Origin: Vibrio scophthalmi LMG 19158
Lineage (GTDB): Bacteria > Pseudomonadota > Gammaproteobacteria > Enterobacterales > Vibrionaceae
Assembly: GCF_000222585.1 (NCBI RefSeq)
Contig: NZ_AFWE01000072.1
Coordinates: 1 to 43,675 of the forward strand
DNA: 43,675 bases
Reading direction: 5' to 3'
Shown here: piece by piece, positions 1 to 7,935 of the stretch
How positions within the stretch are numbered: the stretch's first letter is position 1
How the letters are laid out: each line of letters opens with the position of its first letter
The notes under the pieces: model-generated
Told to the model about the DNA's origin: nothing
The model's database searches: none
Seen by the model: the letters and a program-made list of their open reading frames with translations, nothing else
Made by a program: the position numbers and the translations under genes

Positions 1-24
1 GCGTTTTTTTATATTCGTCTATTT

Positions 25-51
25 AGTGGCAGAAAACTCAGTGGCAGAAAA
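25..51. repeat. Perfect 12-bp direct repeat downstream of corB
   Basis: AGTGGCAGAAAA occurs at 25-36 and again at 40-51, separated by three bases. It lies just beyond the corB stop codon on the minus strand. No function is apparent; it may be slippage or part of an intergenic element cut by the window edge. Confidence 0.6.
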
Positions 52-73
52 TGCGCTCGTTTTAAAAAATTAC

Positions 74-1348
74 TTACGATGCCTTTGATAGTGCGGGGGA
101 GACTTTCACCAGCTTAATGCGGTTCTCTTCAATTTTGACGATTTCCATCGGATGCCCAGCGACTTGCACACTTAAATGGCTTTCAGGAATATCTTCTAAA
201 TGTTCCAGAATTAACCCATTCAATGTCCGCGGGCCATTGGTCGGCAGTTGCCATTTAAGTCCTTTGTTAATATCGCGAATATTGGCACTGCCATTGATTA
301 AAAAGCTGCCATCTTCTTGTGGGGCGATCTCTTCCGATAAACTTGGTGTCATTGAGGTAGTAAACTCACCAACGATTTCTTCCAAGATATCTTCTAAGGT
401 AACCAAGCCAATGATGTCACCATATTCGTCTACGATAAGCCCAATGCGCTGCTTATTACGTTGAAACTTGAGTAGCTGAACGTTGAGTGGTGTGCTTTCT
501 GGGATGTAATAGACCTCATCAGCCGCACGCAATAGCGTCTCTTTATCAAACACATTCTTCTCTAACATGATGCGCGAAGCTTCACGTAGACGCAGCATCC
601 CAACCACTTCATCAATTTGGTCTCGGTATAACACAATGCGGCCGTGTGGAGAGTGGGTCAATTGGCGCACGATGGATTTCCAATCATCATTGACATCGAT
701 ACCGGTGATTTCGTTGCGTGGCACCATGATGTCATTCACGGTAACGTGCTCTAGGTCGAGAATTGAAACCAGCATGTCTTGGTGACGACGAGGAATAAGA
801 CTACCTGCTTCATTAACCACCGTGCGCAGTTCTTCAGAACTTAAGTGGTCATCGCCGTCGTGACTAACCTTAATCCCCATCAAACGAATAAAGCCATTGG
901 TAATGAAATTGACAAAAATCACCACTGGTGAGAGTAGCTTCATCAGAATTGTCAGGACAATACTGCTGGCATACGAGACGCGCTCAGGATACAGCGCCGC
1001 CAAGGTTTTAGGGGTGACTTCGGCAAAGACTAGAATGGTCAACGTTAGTGCGCCAGTCGCGATCGCAACGCCCAAATTGCCGTAGAGGCGCATGCCTAAA
1101 ATGGTGGCAATCGCAGAAGCAAGAATATTAACGAGGTTGTTACCAATAAGGATAAGACCGATTAAGCGATCAGGGCGATCAAGCAGCTTCTCGACACGGC
1201 GGGCGCCTTTATGACCACTGTTGGATAGATGCTTGAGGCGGTATCGGTTCAGGGACATCATGCCCGTTTCTGAACCTGAAAAATAACCTGATATAACAAT
1301 AAGACACGCGAGTAGCGCAAATAAGATACCCGTTGATATGTCGTTCAA
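74..1348 (-). CDS. corB: CorB/HlyC-CorC family membrane protein (DUF21 + CBS pair + CorC_HlyC)
   Basis: This is an inner-membrane protein of 424 residues. The first ~140 residues are hydrophobic with about four membrane segments (DUF21/CNNM type, with the GSETGMMSLNRYRLKHL signature). A pair of CBS domains follows (about 200-330, including IVDEYGDIIGLVTLEDILEEIVGE) and then a C-terminal CorC_HlyC domain. The family is linked to Mg2+/Co2+ efflux or resistance; transport here is inferred from the family. The start is TTG, with AAGGA about 12 bases upstream. It lies downstream of ypjD in the same direction, as yfjD does beside ypjD-ffh in E. coli, but a terminator-like hairpin separates the two genes, so it may also have its own promoter. 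The length is normal for the family. Confidence 0.9.
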   Translation of the reverse strand: MNDISTGILFALLACLIVISGYFSGSETGMMSLNRYRLKHLSNSGHKGARRVEKLLDRPDRLIGLILIGNNLVNILASAIATILGMRLYGNLGVAIATGALTLTILVFAEVTPKTLAALYPERVSYASSIVLTILMKLLSPVVIFVNFITNGFIRLMGIKVSHDGDDHLSSEELRTVVNEAGSLIPRRHQDMLVSILDLEHVTVNDIMVPRNEITGIDVNDDWKSIVRQLTHSPHGRIVLYRDQIDEVVGMLRLREASRIMLEKNVFDKETLLRAADEVYYIPESTPLNVQLLKFQRNKQRIGLIVDEYGDIIGLVTLEDILEEIVGEFTTSMTPSLSEEIAPQEDGSFLINGSANIRDINKGLKWQLPTNGPRTLNGLILEHLEDIPESHLSVQVAGHPMEIVKIEENRIKLVKVSPALSKAS

Positions 1349-1442
1349 AACGCTTTGTTTCCTTGTGAAGTCTTGGCTAATTTATGACCTAACTGAAGCG
1401 TGAAGTCAATTTCAAATACAGTATGCTGTACCTGATGGTGGT

Positions 1443-1468
1443 AATAAAAAAGCACACTGAGTGTGCTT
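1443..1468 (-). terminator. Rho-independent terminator after ypjD
   Basis: Read on the minus strand, AAGCACAC pairs perfectly with GTGTGCTT across a three-base loop, followed by a run of six T then ATT. It sits just after the ypjD stop and before corB. Confidence 0.75.
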
Positions 1469-1476
1469 GATTAGAT

Positions 1477-2271
1477 TTAGTTGAGAATAATCTCGCGGAC
1501 AAAACGGCTGCCAAAATAGGCTAACGTTAAGATTGTCGCGCCAGCAACTGCAAACCAAGTGACTTTTTTTCCTCGCCAACCTCTTTGGTAATGTCCCCAA
1601 AGCAGTACCGAGTAAATCACCCAAGCGATAAAAGAGAGCACGCCTTTGTGCGCTTTGCCTTGTGCAATCATATCGTGCACAAAGCTGAAACCAGTCACCA
1701 AAGTGGCTGTGAGCAGCAAGTTACCAATCAAAATGATTTTGAATAACTGACGTTCTATCAGCAGCAGCGGTGGAACGTTGGGGTTGATGGCGAAGGCTTT
1801 CTTCGCTTTCAGCTTGTTATCCAACCAAGCTAATTGGAGTGCGTAGAGCGCAGCAATGGTTAACGTGGAGTATGAGAACAGCGCGAGCGAAATGTGGATC
1901 AATAATTTCGGGTCGTTCTCAAAATGCGTCATGTATGAGCTTGGCAAGAAAGTTGCCGCACATAAATTAATGGCAGAGAAACTATAAACAACCGGCAATA
2001 GGAACCAGATGCGAGTTTTCAGCATTGCCACACTCATGACGAGCGAAACAATAAAGCTAATTAATGAGGCCACATTGAGAATGCTGAGGTTTTGACCATA
2101 ACTGGAGAAAATAAGGTCGCTGAGAGACCAGGCATGAAAAAACAGCGCTAGCAAAGCACTGATTAAAACAGTTTTGGCGCGTATCCCCGTTTGTTGAACA
2201 AGGCCGGGAATGATAGTCGCGATGGCTAATACATAGAGTATTGCTGCGCTTACAGCGATTAAGTTATCCAT
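1477..2271 (-). CDS. ypjD: YpjD/CcsA-like inner-membrane protein (cytochrome c assembly family)
   Basis: This is a polytopic membrane protein of about 264 residues with seven or eight hydrophobic segments and the C-terminal tryptophan-rich stretch WVIYSVLLWGHYQRGWRGKK, typical of the YpjD branch of the CcsA/CcmC cytochrome c assembly superfamily. Its biochemical role is not established; a role in haem handling is only a family-level inference. I prefer the ATG at 2271 to the in-frame TTG at 2280, because it has a GAGAG stretch just upstream and gives the usual N-terminus. It is transcribed divergently from ffh and followed by corB, a conserved gammaproteobacterial arrangement. Confidence 0.85.
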   Translation of the reverse strand: MDNLIAVSAAILYVLAIATIIPGLVQQTGIRAKTVLISALLALFFHAWSLSDLIFSSYGQNLSILNVASLISFIVSLVMSVAMLKTRIWFLLPVVYSFSAINLCAATFLPSSYMTHFENDPKLLIHISLALFSYSTLTIAALYALQLAWLDNKLKAKKAFAINPNVPPLLLIERQLFKIILIGNLLLTATLVTGFSFVHDMIAQGKAHKGVLSFIAWVIYSVLLWGHYQRGWRGKKVTWFAVAGATILTLAYFGSRFVREIILN

Positions 2272-2385
2272 TACTCTCAATTAAGCTGGTCGATTTTTAA
2301 CAAATTATACCTTGCATCTATCGCTTGAGCCATGGCTTATATCAGGTCAATTGTGAGAGATGAGATATCAATTTCTAATCGGCTA

Positions 2386-2415
2386 GTGCCAAGCTAGGGT
2401 TGGCTAAGGTATACT
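2386..2415 (+). promoter_or_regulatory. Possible ffh promoter
   Basis: GTGCCA (2386-2391) and TATACT (2410-2415) lie 18 bases apart, about 40 bases before the ffh start. The -10 is good (5/6 to consensus) and the -35 moderate (4/6). Confidence 0.4.
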
Positions 2416-2453
2416 CACAGTAATATGTCGCCGAAATTAGCGAAGAGTAAAGG

Positions 2454-3833
2454 ATGTTTGAGAATTTAACGGATCGCCTATCCAAAACCCTGAAGAACAT
2501 CAGTGGTAAAGGTCGTCTGACTGAAGACAATATAAAAGATACCTTACGTGAAGTCCGCATGGCATTGCTGGAAGCAGACGTTGCATTGCCAGTGGTACGT
2601 GATTTCATTCAACGTATTAAAGAAAGCGCTGTTGGTGTTGAGGTGTCTAAATCTCTTACGCCAGGCCAAGAATTTATCAAAATCGTTCAAGCTGAGCTTG
2701 AAGCGGTTATGGGTGAGTCGAACGAGGCGCTAAACCTTGCTGCTCAACCGCCAGCAGTCATCTTGATGGCCGGCCTACAAGGTGCGGGTAAAACCACCTC
2801 TGTTGGTAAACTATCAAAACTGCTTAAAGAGCGTGAGAAGAAGAAAGTACTGGTTGTTTCTGCCGATGTTTATCGCCCAGCGGCGATTAAACAGCTAGAA
2901 ACACTCGCGACCGATATCGGTGTTGATTTCTTCCCATCTTCACCAGATCAGAAGCCACTTGATATTGCCAATGCTGCCATCGATCATGCGAAGAAGAAAT
3001 TCTACGATGTATTGATTGTCGATACGGCAGGCCGTTTGGCGGTTGATGAAGTGATGATGGCGGAAATCCAAGATCTTCACGCGGCAATTACGCCTGTTGA
3101 AACCCTATTCGTTGTTGATGCAATGACCGGTCAAGATGCGGCGAATACAGCGAAAGCGTTTGGTGATGCTATTCCACTAACCGGTGTTATCTTGACGAAA
3201 GTTGATGGTGATGCTCGTGGCGGTGCGGCATTATCGGTTCGTCATATCACAGGAAAACCAATCAAGTTCTTGGGTGTGGGTGAGAAGACCGACGCACTAG
3301 AACCATTCCATCCTGATCGCGTGGCATCACGTATCTTGGGTATGGGTGACGTACTGTCACTGATTGAAGATCTGCAACGCAATGTCGACACTGAGAAAGC
3401 CGAAAAGCTAGCGAAAAAATTCAAAGAGAAGAAAGGCTTCGATTTGGAGGATTTCCGTGAGCAGCTTGGTCAGATGCAAAACATGGGCGGCATGATGGGC
3501 ATGATGGATAAGCTGCCAGGTATGAGCAACTTACCCGCCAACGTCAAAGATAAAGTTGATGACAAAATGTTCCACCAGATGGAAGCGATCATTAACTCGA
3601 TGACGATGAAAGAGCGTCAACGTCCTGAACTGATCAAAGGTTCACGCAAAAAACGTATCGCAGCCGGTTCGGGTACACAAGTACAAGATGTAAACCGTCT
3701 GCTGAAACAGTTCACTCAGATGCAGAAGATGATGAAAAAAATGCAGAAGGGTGGCATGAAAGGCATGATGCGTAACATGCAAGGTATGATGGGCGGCGGC
3801 ATGGGTGGTGGTTTTAACCCGTTTGGTCGTTAA
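2454..3833 (+). CDS. ffh: Signal recognition particle protein Ffh (SRP54 GTPase)
   Basis: Ffh binds 4.5S RNA and delivers signal-sequence-bearing ribosomes to FtsY at the inner membrane. The 459-residue protein has the three expected parts. An N-domain helical bundle covers about 1-90. The GTPase G domain has the P-loop GLQGAGKTT near residue 107, then DTAGRL and TKVDGDARGG. The C-terminal M domain is methionine-rich, ends in MQGMMGGGMGGGFNPFGR, and forms the signal-peptide groove and RNA-binding site. Length is normal. It is divergent from ypjD and about 210 bases upstream of the rpsP operon. The region between contains a separate promoter, so co-transcription with rpsP is not required. Confidence 0.97.
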   Translation: MFENLTDRLSKTLKNISGKGRLTEDNIKDTLREVRMALLEADVALPVVRDFIQRIKESAVGVEVSKSLTPGQEFIKIVQAELEAVMGESNEALNLAAQPPAVILMAGLQGAGKTTSVGKLSKLLKEREKKKVLVVSADVYRPAAIKQLETLATDIGVDFFPSSPDQKPLDIANAAIDHAKKKFYDVLIVDTAGRLAVDEVMMAEIQDLHAAITPVETLFVVDAMTGQDAANTAKAFGDAIPLTGVILTKVDGDARGGAALSVRHITGKPIKFLGVGEKTDALEPFHPDRVASRILGMGDVLSLIEDLQRNVDTEKAEKLAKKFKEKKGFDLEDFREQLGQMQNMGGMMGMMDKLPGMSNLPANVKDKVDDKMFHQMEAIINSMTMKERQRPELIKGSRKKRIAAGSGTQVQDVNRLLKQFTQMQKMMKKMQKGGMKGMMRNMQGMMGGGMGGGFNPFGR

Positions 3834-3856
3834 TCATACAAACACAAATGAAGTTT

Positions 3857-3924
3857 CAAGGTGTTAGCTGAATCACATACTTATTTCCCAATTTGTGGTG
3901 GTGAAAAAATAGCTAAACACCTTG
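3857..3924. repeat. Long-armed inverted repeat between ffh and rpsP
   Basis: CAAGGTGTTAGCT (3857-3869) is complementary to AGCTAAACACCTTG (3911-3924) except for one extra base, with a loop of about 41 bases. No T-run follows, so it is not a simple terminator. The right arm touches the proposed rpsP -35 element. Confidence 0.6.
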
Positions 3925-3949
3925 CATTGCTCCTGAATAAGAGTAAAAT
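3922..3949 (+). promoter_or_regulatory. Candidate promoter of the rpsP-rimM-trmD-rplS operon
   Basis: TTGCAT (3922-3927) and TAAAAT (3944-3949) are spaced by 16 bases. A start near 3956 would give a leader of about 90 bases that contains the hairpin at 3973-4012. Confidence 0.55.
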
Positions 3950-3972
3950 TCCGGAGCTTTATTTTGGCACGA

Positions 3973-4025
3973 GACCCCAAACTGTTTAATAAATTAGACG
4001 GTTATTGGGGTTAATTTTATTTTTG
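3973..4025 (+). terminator. Terminator-like hairpin in the rpsP leader (possible attenuator)
   Basis: CCCCA (3975-3979) pairs with TGGGG (4006-4010). Inside it a ten-pair stem joins 3980-3989 to 3994-4003 (two G-T pairs) with a TAAA loop. A T-rich tract (TTAATTTTATTTTT) follows, and the rpsP ribosome binding site comes about 10 bases later. It lies after the proposed rpsP promoter, so it could attenuate the operon; it could also end ffh transcripts. Confidence 0.6.
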
Positions 4026-4044
4026 AGAAAGCAAAGAGGACGAC

Positions 4045-4293
4045 ATGGTTACCATTCGTTTGGCACGTCACGGCGCTAAAAAGCGTCCATTTTACCAAAT
4101 CGTAGTTGCGGATAGCCGTAACGCTTCAACTGGCCGTTTCATCGAGAAAGTAGGTTTCTTTAACCCTACTGCTCAAGGTCAAGAAGAAGGTCTACGTCTA
4201 GACCTAGATCGCGTTAACCACTGGGTTGGTCAAGGCGCATCTCTATCTGACCGCGTAGCTAAGCTAGTTAAAGACGCTCAAAAAGCGGCTTAA
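4045..4293 (+). CDS. rpsP: 30S ribosomal protein S16
   Basis: S16 is a primary-level small-subunit protein that binds 16S rRNA and helps 30S assembly. The 82-residue protein begins [20 protein letters not shown], the family signature, and has the usual length. An AGAGGA ribosome binding site precedes the ATG. It is the first gene of the conserved rpsP-rimM-trmD-rplS operon, preceded by a promoter and a strong leader hairpin. Codon use is the biased pattern of a highly expressed gene. Confidence 0.98.
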   Translation: MVTIRLARHGAKKRPFYQIVVADSRNASTGRFIEKVGFFNPTAQGQEEGLRLDLDRVNHWVGQGASLSDRVAKLVKDAQKAA

Positions 4294-4317
4294 TTCTTTT
4301 TTATAGAGAAATAGCTT

Positions 4318-4872
4318 ATGTCGATGAAGGGTGAAGAAACTATGAGTGAGCAAGATAACAGAATCATTGTGGGTAAACTTGGGTCTACCTATGGTATTCG
4401 TGGCTGGCTTAAAGTTTTCTCCTACACAGACAATGCTGAAAGTATTTTCGATTATAGCCCTTGGTTTTTAAACCAAAAAGGCGAATGGGTTGAGTACAAA
4501 GTAGAAAGCTGGAAACGTCATGGCCAAGGCTATGTATGTAAACTAGAAGGGTTGGATGTTCGTGAAAACGCGCAACTGCTAACCAACTTTGAAATTGCTA
4601 TTGACCCAGCGGTACTTCCTGAACTGTCAGAAGAAGAATTCTACTGGCGCGAATTGTTTGGTATGCAAGTAGTAACCACTAAAGGTTACGATCTAGGTGT
4701 TGTTACCGACATGCTAGAAACTGGCTCAAACGATGTTCTGGTTGTTAAAGCTAATCTAAAAGATGCTTTCGGACAAAAGGAACGATTAATCCCGTTTCTT
4801 GAAGAGCAAGTGATCATCAAAGTTGATCGCGAAGCTCAACGGATCGAAGTTGACTGGGATCCTGGATTCTAA
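4318..4872 (+). CDS. rimM: 16S rRNA processing/30S maturation factor RimM
   Basis: RimM binds S19 and helps mature the 3' (head) domain of the 30S subunit. The 184-residue protein has the N-terminal RimM beta-barrel ([20 protein letters not shown]) and a C-terminal PRC-barrel ([33 protein letters not shown]). The ATG at 4318 gives MSMKGEETM, which I recall as the usual Vibrio start; an in-frame ATG at 4342 is an alternative. It lies 24 bases after rpsP and 27 before trmD, so all three are surely co-transcribed. Confidence 0.97.
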   Translation: MSMKGEETMSEQDNRIIVGKLGSTYGIRGWLKVFSYTDNAESIFDYSPWFLNQKGEWVEYKVESWKRHGQGYVCKLEGLDVRENAQLLTNFEIAIDPAVLPELSEEEFYWRELFGMQVVTTKGYDLGVVTDMLETGSNDVLVVKANLKDAFGQKERLIPFLEEQVIIKVDREAQRIEVDWDPGF

Positions 4873-4899
4873 TTCCAAAACTACAGAGCGAGAGAACAC

Positions 4900-5649
4900 A
4901 TGTGGGTTGGCATAATTAGCCTTTTTCCTGAAATGTTCCGTTCTGTTACTGATTTTGGAGTAACAGGTCAAGCGGTTAAAAAAGGTCTTTTATCGATTGA
5001 GACATGGAATCCTCGTGATTTCACTCAAGATAAACATCGCACTGTTGATGATAGACCTTACGGTGGTGGTCCAGGGATGTTGATGATGGTTCAGCCTTTG
5101 CGCGATGCCATTCAATCAGCAAAACAGGCGTCACCGGGAAAGACGAAAGTGATTTACCTATCACCTCAAGGTCGCAAGCTCGACCAAACTGGGGTTGAAG
5201 AGTTGGCAACGAACGAGAACTTGCTTCTTATTTGTGGCCGCTATGAAGGGGTAGATGAGCGCATCATTCAATCTGAAGTCGACGAAGAATGGTCGATTGG
5301 TGATTTTGTGATGACGGGTGGTGAGATACCAGCCATGACGTTAATTGACTCAGTATCAAGGTTCATCCCTGGTGTACTTGGAGACTTTGCGTCAGCAGAA
5401 GAAGATTCTTTTGCAAATGGCCTGTTAGATTGCCCTCACTATACGCGCCCTGAAGTATTGGATGGCAAAGAAGTACCTGCGGTACTGATGTCAGGCAATC
5501 ATAAGGACATTCGTCGCTGGCGATTAATGCAATCGCTAGGCCGTACTTGGCTAAGAAGACCAGAGCTCCTGGAAAACCTAGCTCTGACTGACGAACAGGA
5601 ACAATTACTGGCTGAATTCATCAAAGCGCATCGCGCCGGTGAAAAGTAA
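4900..5649 (+). CDS. trmD: tRNA (guanine-N1-)-methyltransferase TrmD
   Basis: TrmD methylates G37 next to the anticodon of a subset of tRNAs, using S-adenosylmethionine, and so prevents +1 frameshifting. The 249-residue protein starts [13 protein letters not shown] and shows the knotted SPOUT-fold motifs [20 protein letters not shown] and [11 protein letters not shown], which form the SAM pocket. The C-terminal domain ([10 protein letters not shown]) binds tRNA. It is the third gene of the operon, 49 bases before rplS. An essential housekeeping enzyme with normal length. Confidence 0.98.
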   Translation: MWVGIISLFPEMFRSVTDFGVTGQAVKKGLLSIETWNPRDFTQDKHRTVDDRPYGGGPGMLMMVQPLRDAIQSAKQASPGKTKVIYLSPQGRKLDQTGVEELATNENLLLICGRYEGVDERIIQSEVDEEWSIGDFVMTGGEIPAMTLIDSVSRFIPGVLGDFASAEEDSFANGLLDCPHYTRPEVLDGKEVPAVLMSGNHKDIRRWRLMQSLGRTWLRRPELLENLALTDEQEQLLAEFIKAHRAGEK

Positions 5650-5698
5650 GCAGTAACCTATTTTATTAAGTATCAGTTTATTCTAGGAATTTATTAAA

Positions 5699-6052
5699 AT
5701 GAGTAACATCATCAAGGCTCTTGAAGAAGAGCAACTAAAAACAGGCCTACCTAAATTCGCACCAGGTGACACTGTTGTTGTACAAGTTAAGGTAAAAGAA
5801 GGTGATCGTGAGCGTCTACAGGCTTTTGAAGGCGTTGTAATCGCAATCCGTAACCGTGGTCTACACTCTGCTTTCACTGTTCGTAAGATCTCTAACGGTG
5901 AAGGTGTTGAGCGTGCGTTCCAAACTCACTCTCCAGTTGTTGATAGCATTGAAGTTAAACGCCGTGGTGCAGTACGTCGTGCCAAGTTGTACTACCTACG
6001 TGAACGTTCTGGTAAGTCTGCTCGTATTAAAGAGAAACTTACTAAGAAGTAA
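5699..6052 (+). CDS. rplS: 50S ribosomal protein L19
   Basis: L19 lies at the 30S-50S interface. The 117-residue sequence is typical from start to end ([20 protein letters not shown], then the basic tail [22 protein letters not shown]). It is the last gene of the rpsP operon, followed within 30 bases by a strong terminator. Codon bias is that of a highly expressed gene. Confidence 0.98.
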   Translation: MSNIIKALEEEQLKTGLPKFAPGDTVVVQVKVKEGDRERLQAFEGVVIAIRNRGLHSAFTVRKISNGEGVERAFQTHSPVVDSIEVKRRGAVRRAKLYYLRERSGKSARIKEKLTKK

Positions 6053-6080
6053 TGCTATAACTAGCGTTCTCATAGTATTA

Positions 6081-6110
6081 GCGGAGACCATTTGGTCTCC
6101 GCTTTTTTTT
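6081..6110 (+). terminator. Rho-independent terminator of the rpsP-rplS operon
   Basis: GCGGAGACCA (6081-6090) pairs with TGGTCTCCGC (6093-6102), followed directly by eight T. Confidence 0.92.
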
Positions 6111-6170
6111 ACAATAATGAACGCCTTGCTACGAGAGTCTAGAACGCTGCGCTATAGAACTCGAGATGCG

Positions 6171-6202
6171 AAAATAAAAAAGGTTGACGCAGAACGCCAA
6201 CC
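6171..6202 (-). terminator. Rho-independent terminator of the pil-coaE-zapD-yacG unit
   Basis: On the minus strand GGTTGGCG pairs with CGTCAACC (one G-T pair) around a five-base loop, then TTTTTTATTTT. It faces the rplS terminator, leaving about 60 bases between the convergent units. Confidence 0.8.
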
Positions 6203-6212
6203 CTTAAAAATA

Positions 6213-6275
6213 CTTCTCGCTTCTCGCTTCTCGCTTCTCGCTTCTCGCTTCTCGCTTCTCGCTTCTCGCTTCTCG
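6213..6275. repeat. Nine tandem copies of the heptamer CTTCTCG
   Basis: Nine perfect copies of the 7-base unit run without interruption over 63 bases. The array begins two bases past the yacG stop codon and lies within its 3' untranslated region, upstream of the minus-strand terminator. On the transcribed strand the unit reads CGAGAAG. Because 7 is not a multiple of 3, it opens reading frames with repeated SEKREAR-type peptides that are artefacts. Confidence 0.97.
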
Positions 6276-6277
6276 CT

Positions 6278-6472
6278 CTAGTACTGATCCTCAGACCACC
6301 CGTCGCTGTCAGACATATCTGGTGCGCCAGCAATGCTGTTTTCTTCATCTGCCCATTCACCAAAATCAATCATCTGGCATTGCTTGCTGCAAAATGGACG
6401 GTGCGGGCTTTGCTCACCCCAAACGACTTCAGTGCCACATTGTGGGCATGGAACTTTAGTAATTTTAGTCAT
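6278..6472 (-). CDS. yacG: DNA gyrase inhibitor YacG (zinc-binding)
   Basis: This is a 64-residue protein with a four-cysteine zinc site (C9, C12, C28, C32, in CPQC and CSKQC). The acidic, flexible C-terminal tail follows DFGEWADEE. In E. coli YacG binds GyrB and inhibits gyrase; that role here comes from the family. It is the last gene of the minus-strand run pilABCD-coaE-zapD-yacG, and the heptamer array begins immediately after its stop codon. Confidence 0.93.
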   Translation of the reverse strand: MTKITKVPCPQCGTEVVWGEQSPHRPFCSKQCQMIDFGEWADEENSIAGAPDMSDSDGWSEDQY

Positions 6473-6547
6473 AAATAGTATTCGTACAGTAAAGATTATC
6501 GCCAGTATAGCAACTAACGTTGTAGAGGTAAGCTGGGGATGTATTGC

Positions 6548-7288
6548 TTAGCAGCAAACTGCCAGCTCAAATGCCACATCACCAGCAAAAGCTTGGCCTG
6601 ATTTAAACTCGATGAATTTGATCGCGAAACGGTTTTTATGCCCAGAGATCATTGGGTAAACACCATATTGCATTGGGATATTTAAGCGTAAGATATTCGC
6701 TTCTTCCGCATCGCTTTGATAAAAGCCGTTGTGCGCTTGCTGAGTAATAAAGCGGCCTGTTTCACGTGTAAGTTTAAGCCACAGCTGCAACGCATTAGAT
6801 AACGCACCGAGAGACTCCATCCAGTTACTGGCATCGGCTTGCTTCTCTTGATTAGAAAGATGCAGCCAATGGTGCAGCGCTGGCAAGTCAAAACAGCATG
6901 CGCCACCGGGCAAATTAAAACGTTGGCGAATGGCACTGAGAAAGCGGTCTTCTTTCAAGCGTTGACCAAAACGCTCTGCCGCCATTAATTGGCTATGTAC
7001 TTGATCGACTTCTTGCAGGATCTCTTGCAAGGTGTTTTGGTCAACACCATCGAAATTGAGCCAGTTACGGTAAGTCTGTCGCTGCTTCTCAATATCTTTA
7101 GCCAATTCACTTTTCAGCTGAATTTGTTCGAAGATTTCCAACAGGTCAAATAAGGCGCGGAAGAAATTCAGGTGCTGCAAATCGTCACTGAATTTTGCGG
7201 ACACATCGAGCTGATGTAACAGCGCCTCTACACGAAGGTAGATGCGAGTTTTCTCGTTCAGCGGGTGTTCAAAGTAGTGAGTGGTCAT
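6548..7288 (-). CDS. zapD: Cell division protein ZapD
   Basis: ZapD is a cytoplasmic protein that cross-links FtsZ protofilaments and stabilises the Z-ring. The 246-residue sequence shows the family features: [20 protein letters not shown] at the N-terminus, a helical middle region and a beta-rich C-terminal domain. The length matches E. coli ZapD (YacF). The ATG at 7288 has only a weak ribosome binding site, which suggests dependence on the upstream coaE transcript. It lies 34 bases after coaE and upstream of yacG, the same order as E. coli coaE-zapD-yacG. Confidence 0.95.
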   Translation of the reverse strand: MTTHYFEHPLNEKTRIYLRVEALLHQLDVSAKFSDDLQHLNFFRALFDLLEIFEQIQLKSELAKDIEKQRQTYRNWLNFDGVDQNTLQEILQEVDQVHSQLMAAERFGQRLKEDRFLSAIRQRFNLPGGACCFDLPALHHWLHLSNQEKQADASNWMESLGALSNALQLWLKLTRETGRFITQQAHNGFYQSDAEEANILRLNIPMQYGVYPMISGHKNRFAIKFIEFKSGQAFAGDVAFELAVCC

Positions 7289-7322
7289 TTACATGCAGCC
7301 CTGAAATTTTGTCGCTTTATTC

Positions 7323-7931
7323 TCACCGATTTTCCCTACACATTTCTAGGTACTTTTTATGTAATTCTGTGATTTGGTACAAAAGTTGTTGGTTTTTTGA
7401 GTGGTTTTTAATCACGTCATCGGCAATCGCTAAGCGTTGCGCTCTTGTTGCCTGAGAATTAACAATCGATTGAGCTTGTTGCTGTGATATGCCATCACGC
7501 AACATGGTGCGTTCAATTTGACTACTTTCATCGACATCGACCACCAAAACCCGGTTGGCGAGTGTTTGCAGATTATTCTCCGCCATCAAAGGGATCACCA
7601 GCAAAGCATAAGGTGTGGTGGTGTTATCAAGCTGCTCGAGCATTCTTTGGCGGATCATCGGATGTAATAGCGCATCTAGCCACTGTTTTTCGTTCGGTTC
7701 AGCAAAAATGATGTCGCGCAGCTGCGCGCGATTGAGAGTGCCATCATCCAATAAAATTGCAGCACCATAACGTTGGACGATCTGTTTGAGGCCAGCACTT
7801 TCTGGCTCAACCACCTCACGGGCGACGATGTCAGCATCGACAATATCAATACCGAATTGTTGCTGGAAAAGGTTGGCAACAGTGGTTTTTCCGCTCGCAA
7901 TGCCGCCGGTCAGGCCAATCACAAAAGGCAT
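7323..7931 (-). CDS. coaE: Dephospho-CoA kinase
   Basis: CoaE performs the last step of coenzyme A synthesis, ATP-dependent phosphorylation of the 3'-hydroxyl of dephospho-CoA. The 202-residue protein has the P-loop GLTGGIASGKTT at residues 6-17, then the conserved DADIVAREVVEP substrate-binding stretch and the lid region with basic residues. An AGGAG site lies nine bases before the ATG, inside the end of pilD; only four bases separate the pilD stop from this start, so the two are translationally linked. Confidence 0.96.
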   Translation of the reverse strand: MPFVIGLTGGIASGKTTVANLFQQQFGIDIVDADIVAREVVEPESAGLKQIVQRYGAAILLDDGTLNRAQLRDIIFAEPNEKQWLDALLHPMIRQRMLEQLDNTTTPYALLVIPLMAENNLQTLANRVLVVDVDESSQIERTMLRDGISQQQAQSIVNSQATRAQRLAIADDVIKNHSKNQQLLYQITELHKKYLEMCRENR

Positions 7932-7935
7932 CGAA

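Noticed and set aside
6213-6275. CRISPR-like repeat array
   Set aside because: The copies are 7 bases and directly adjacent with no spacers, so it is a simple tandem repeat.
5856-6281. Overlapping gene in another frame of rplS
   Set aside because: It shadows rplS, crosses the terminator and ends in the heptamer array.
6139-6369. Open frame encoding a repeated SEKREAR peptide
   Set aside because: It is produced by the CTTCTCG array and overlaps yacG; no ribosome binding site or family match.
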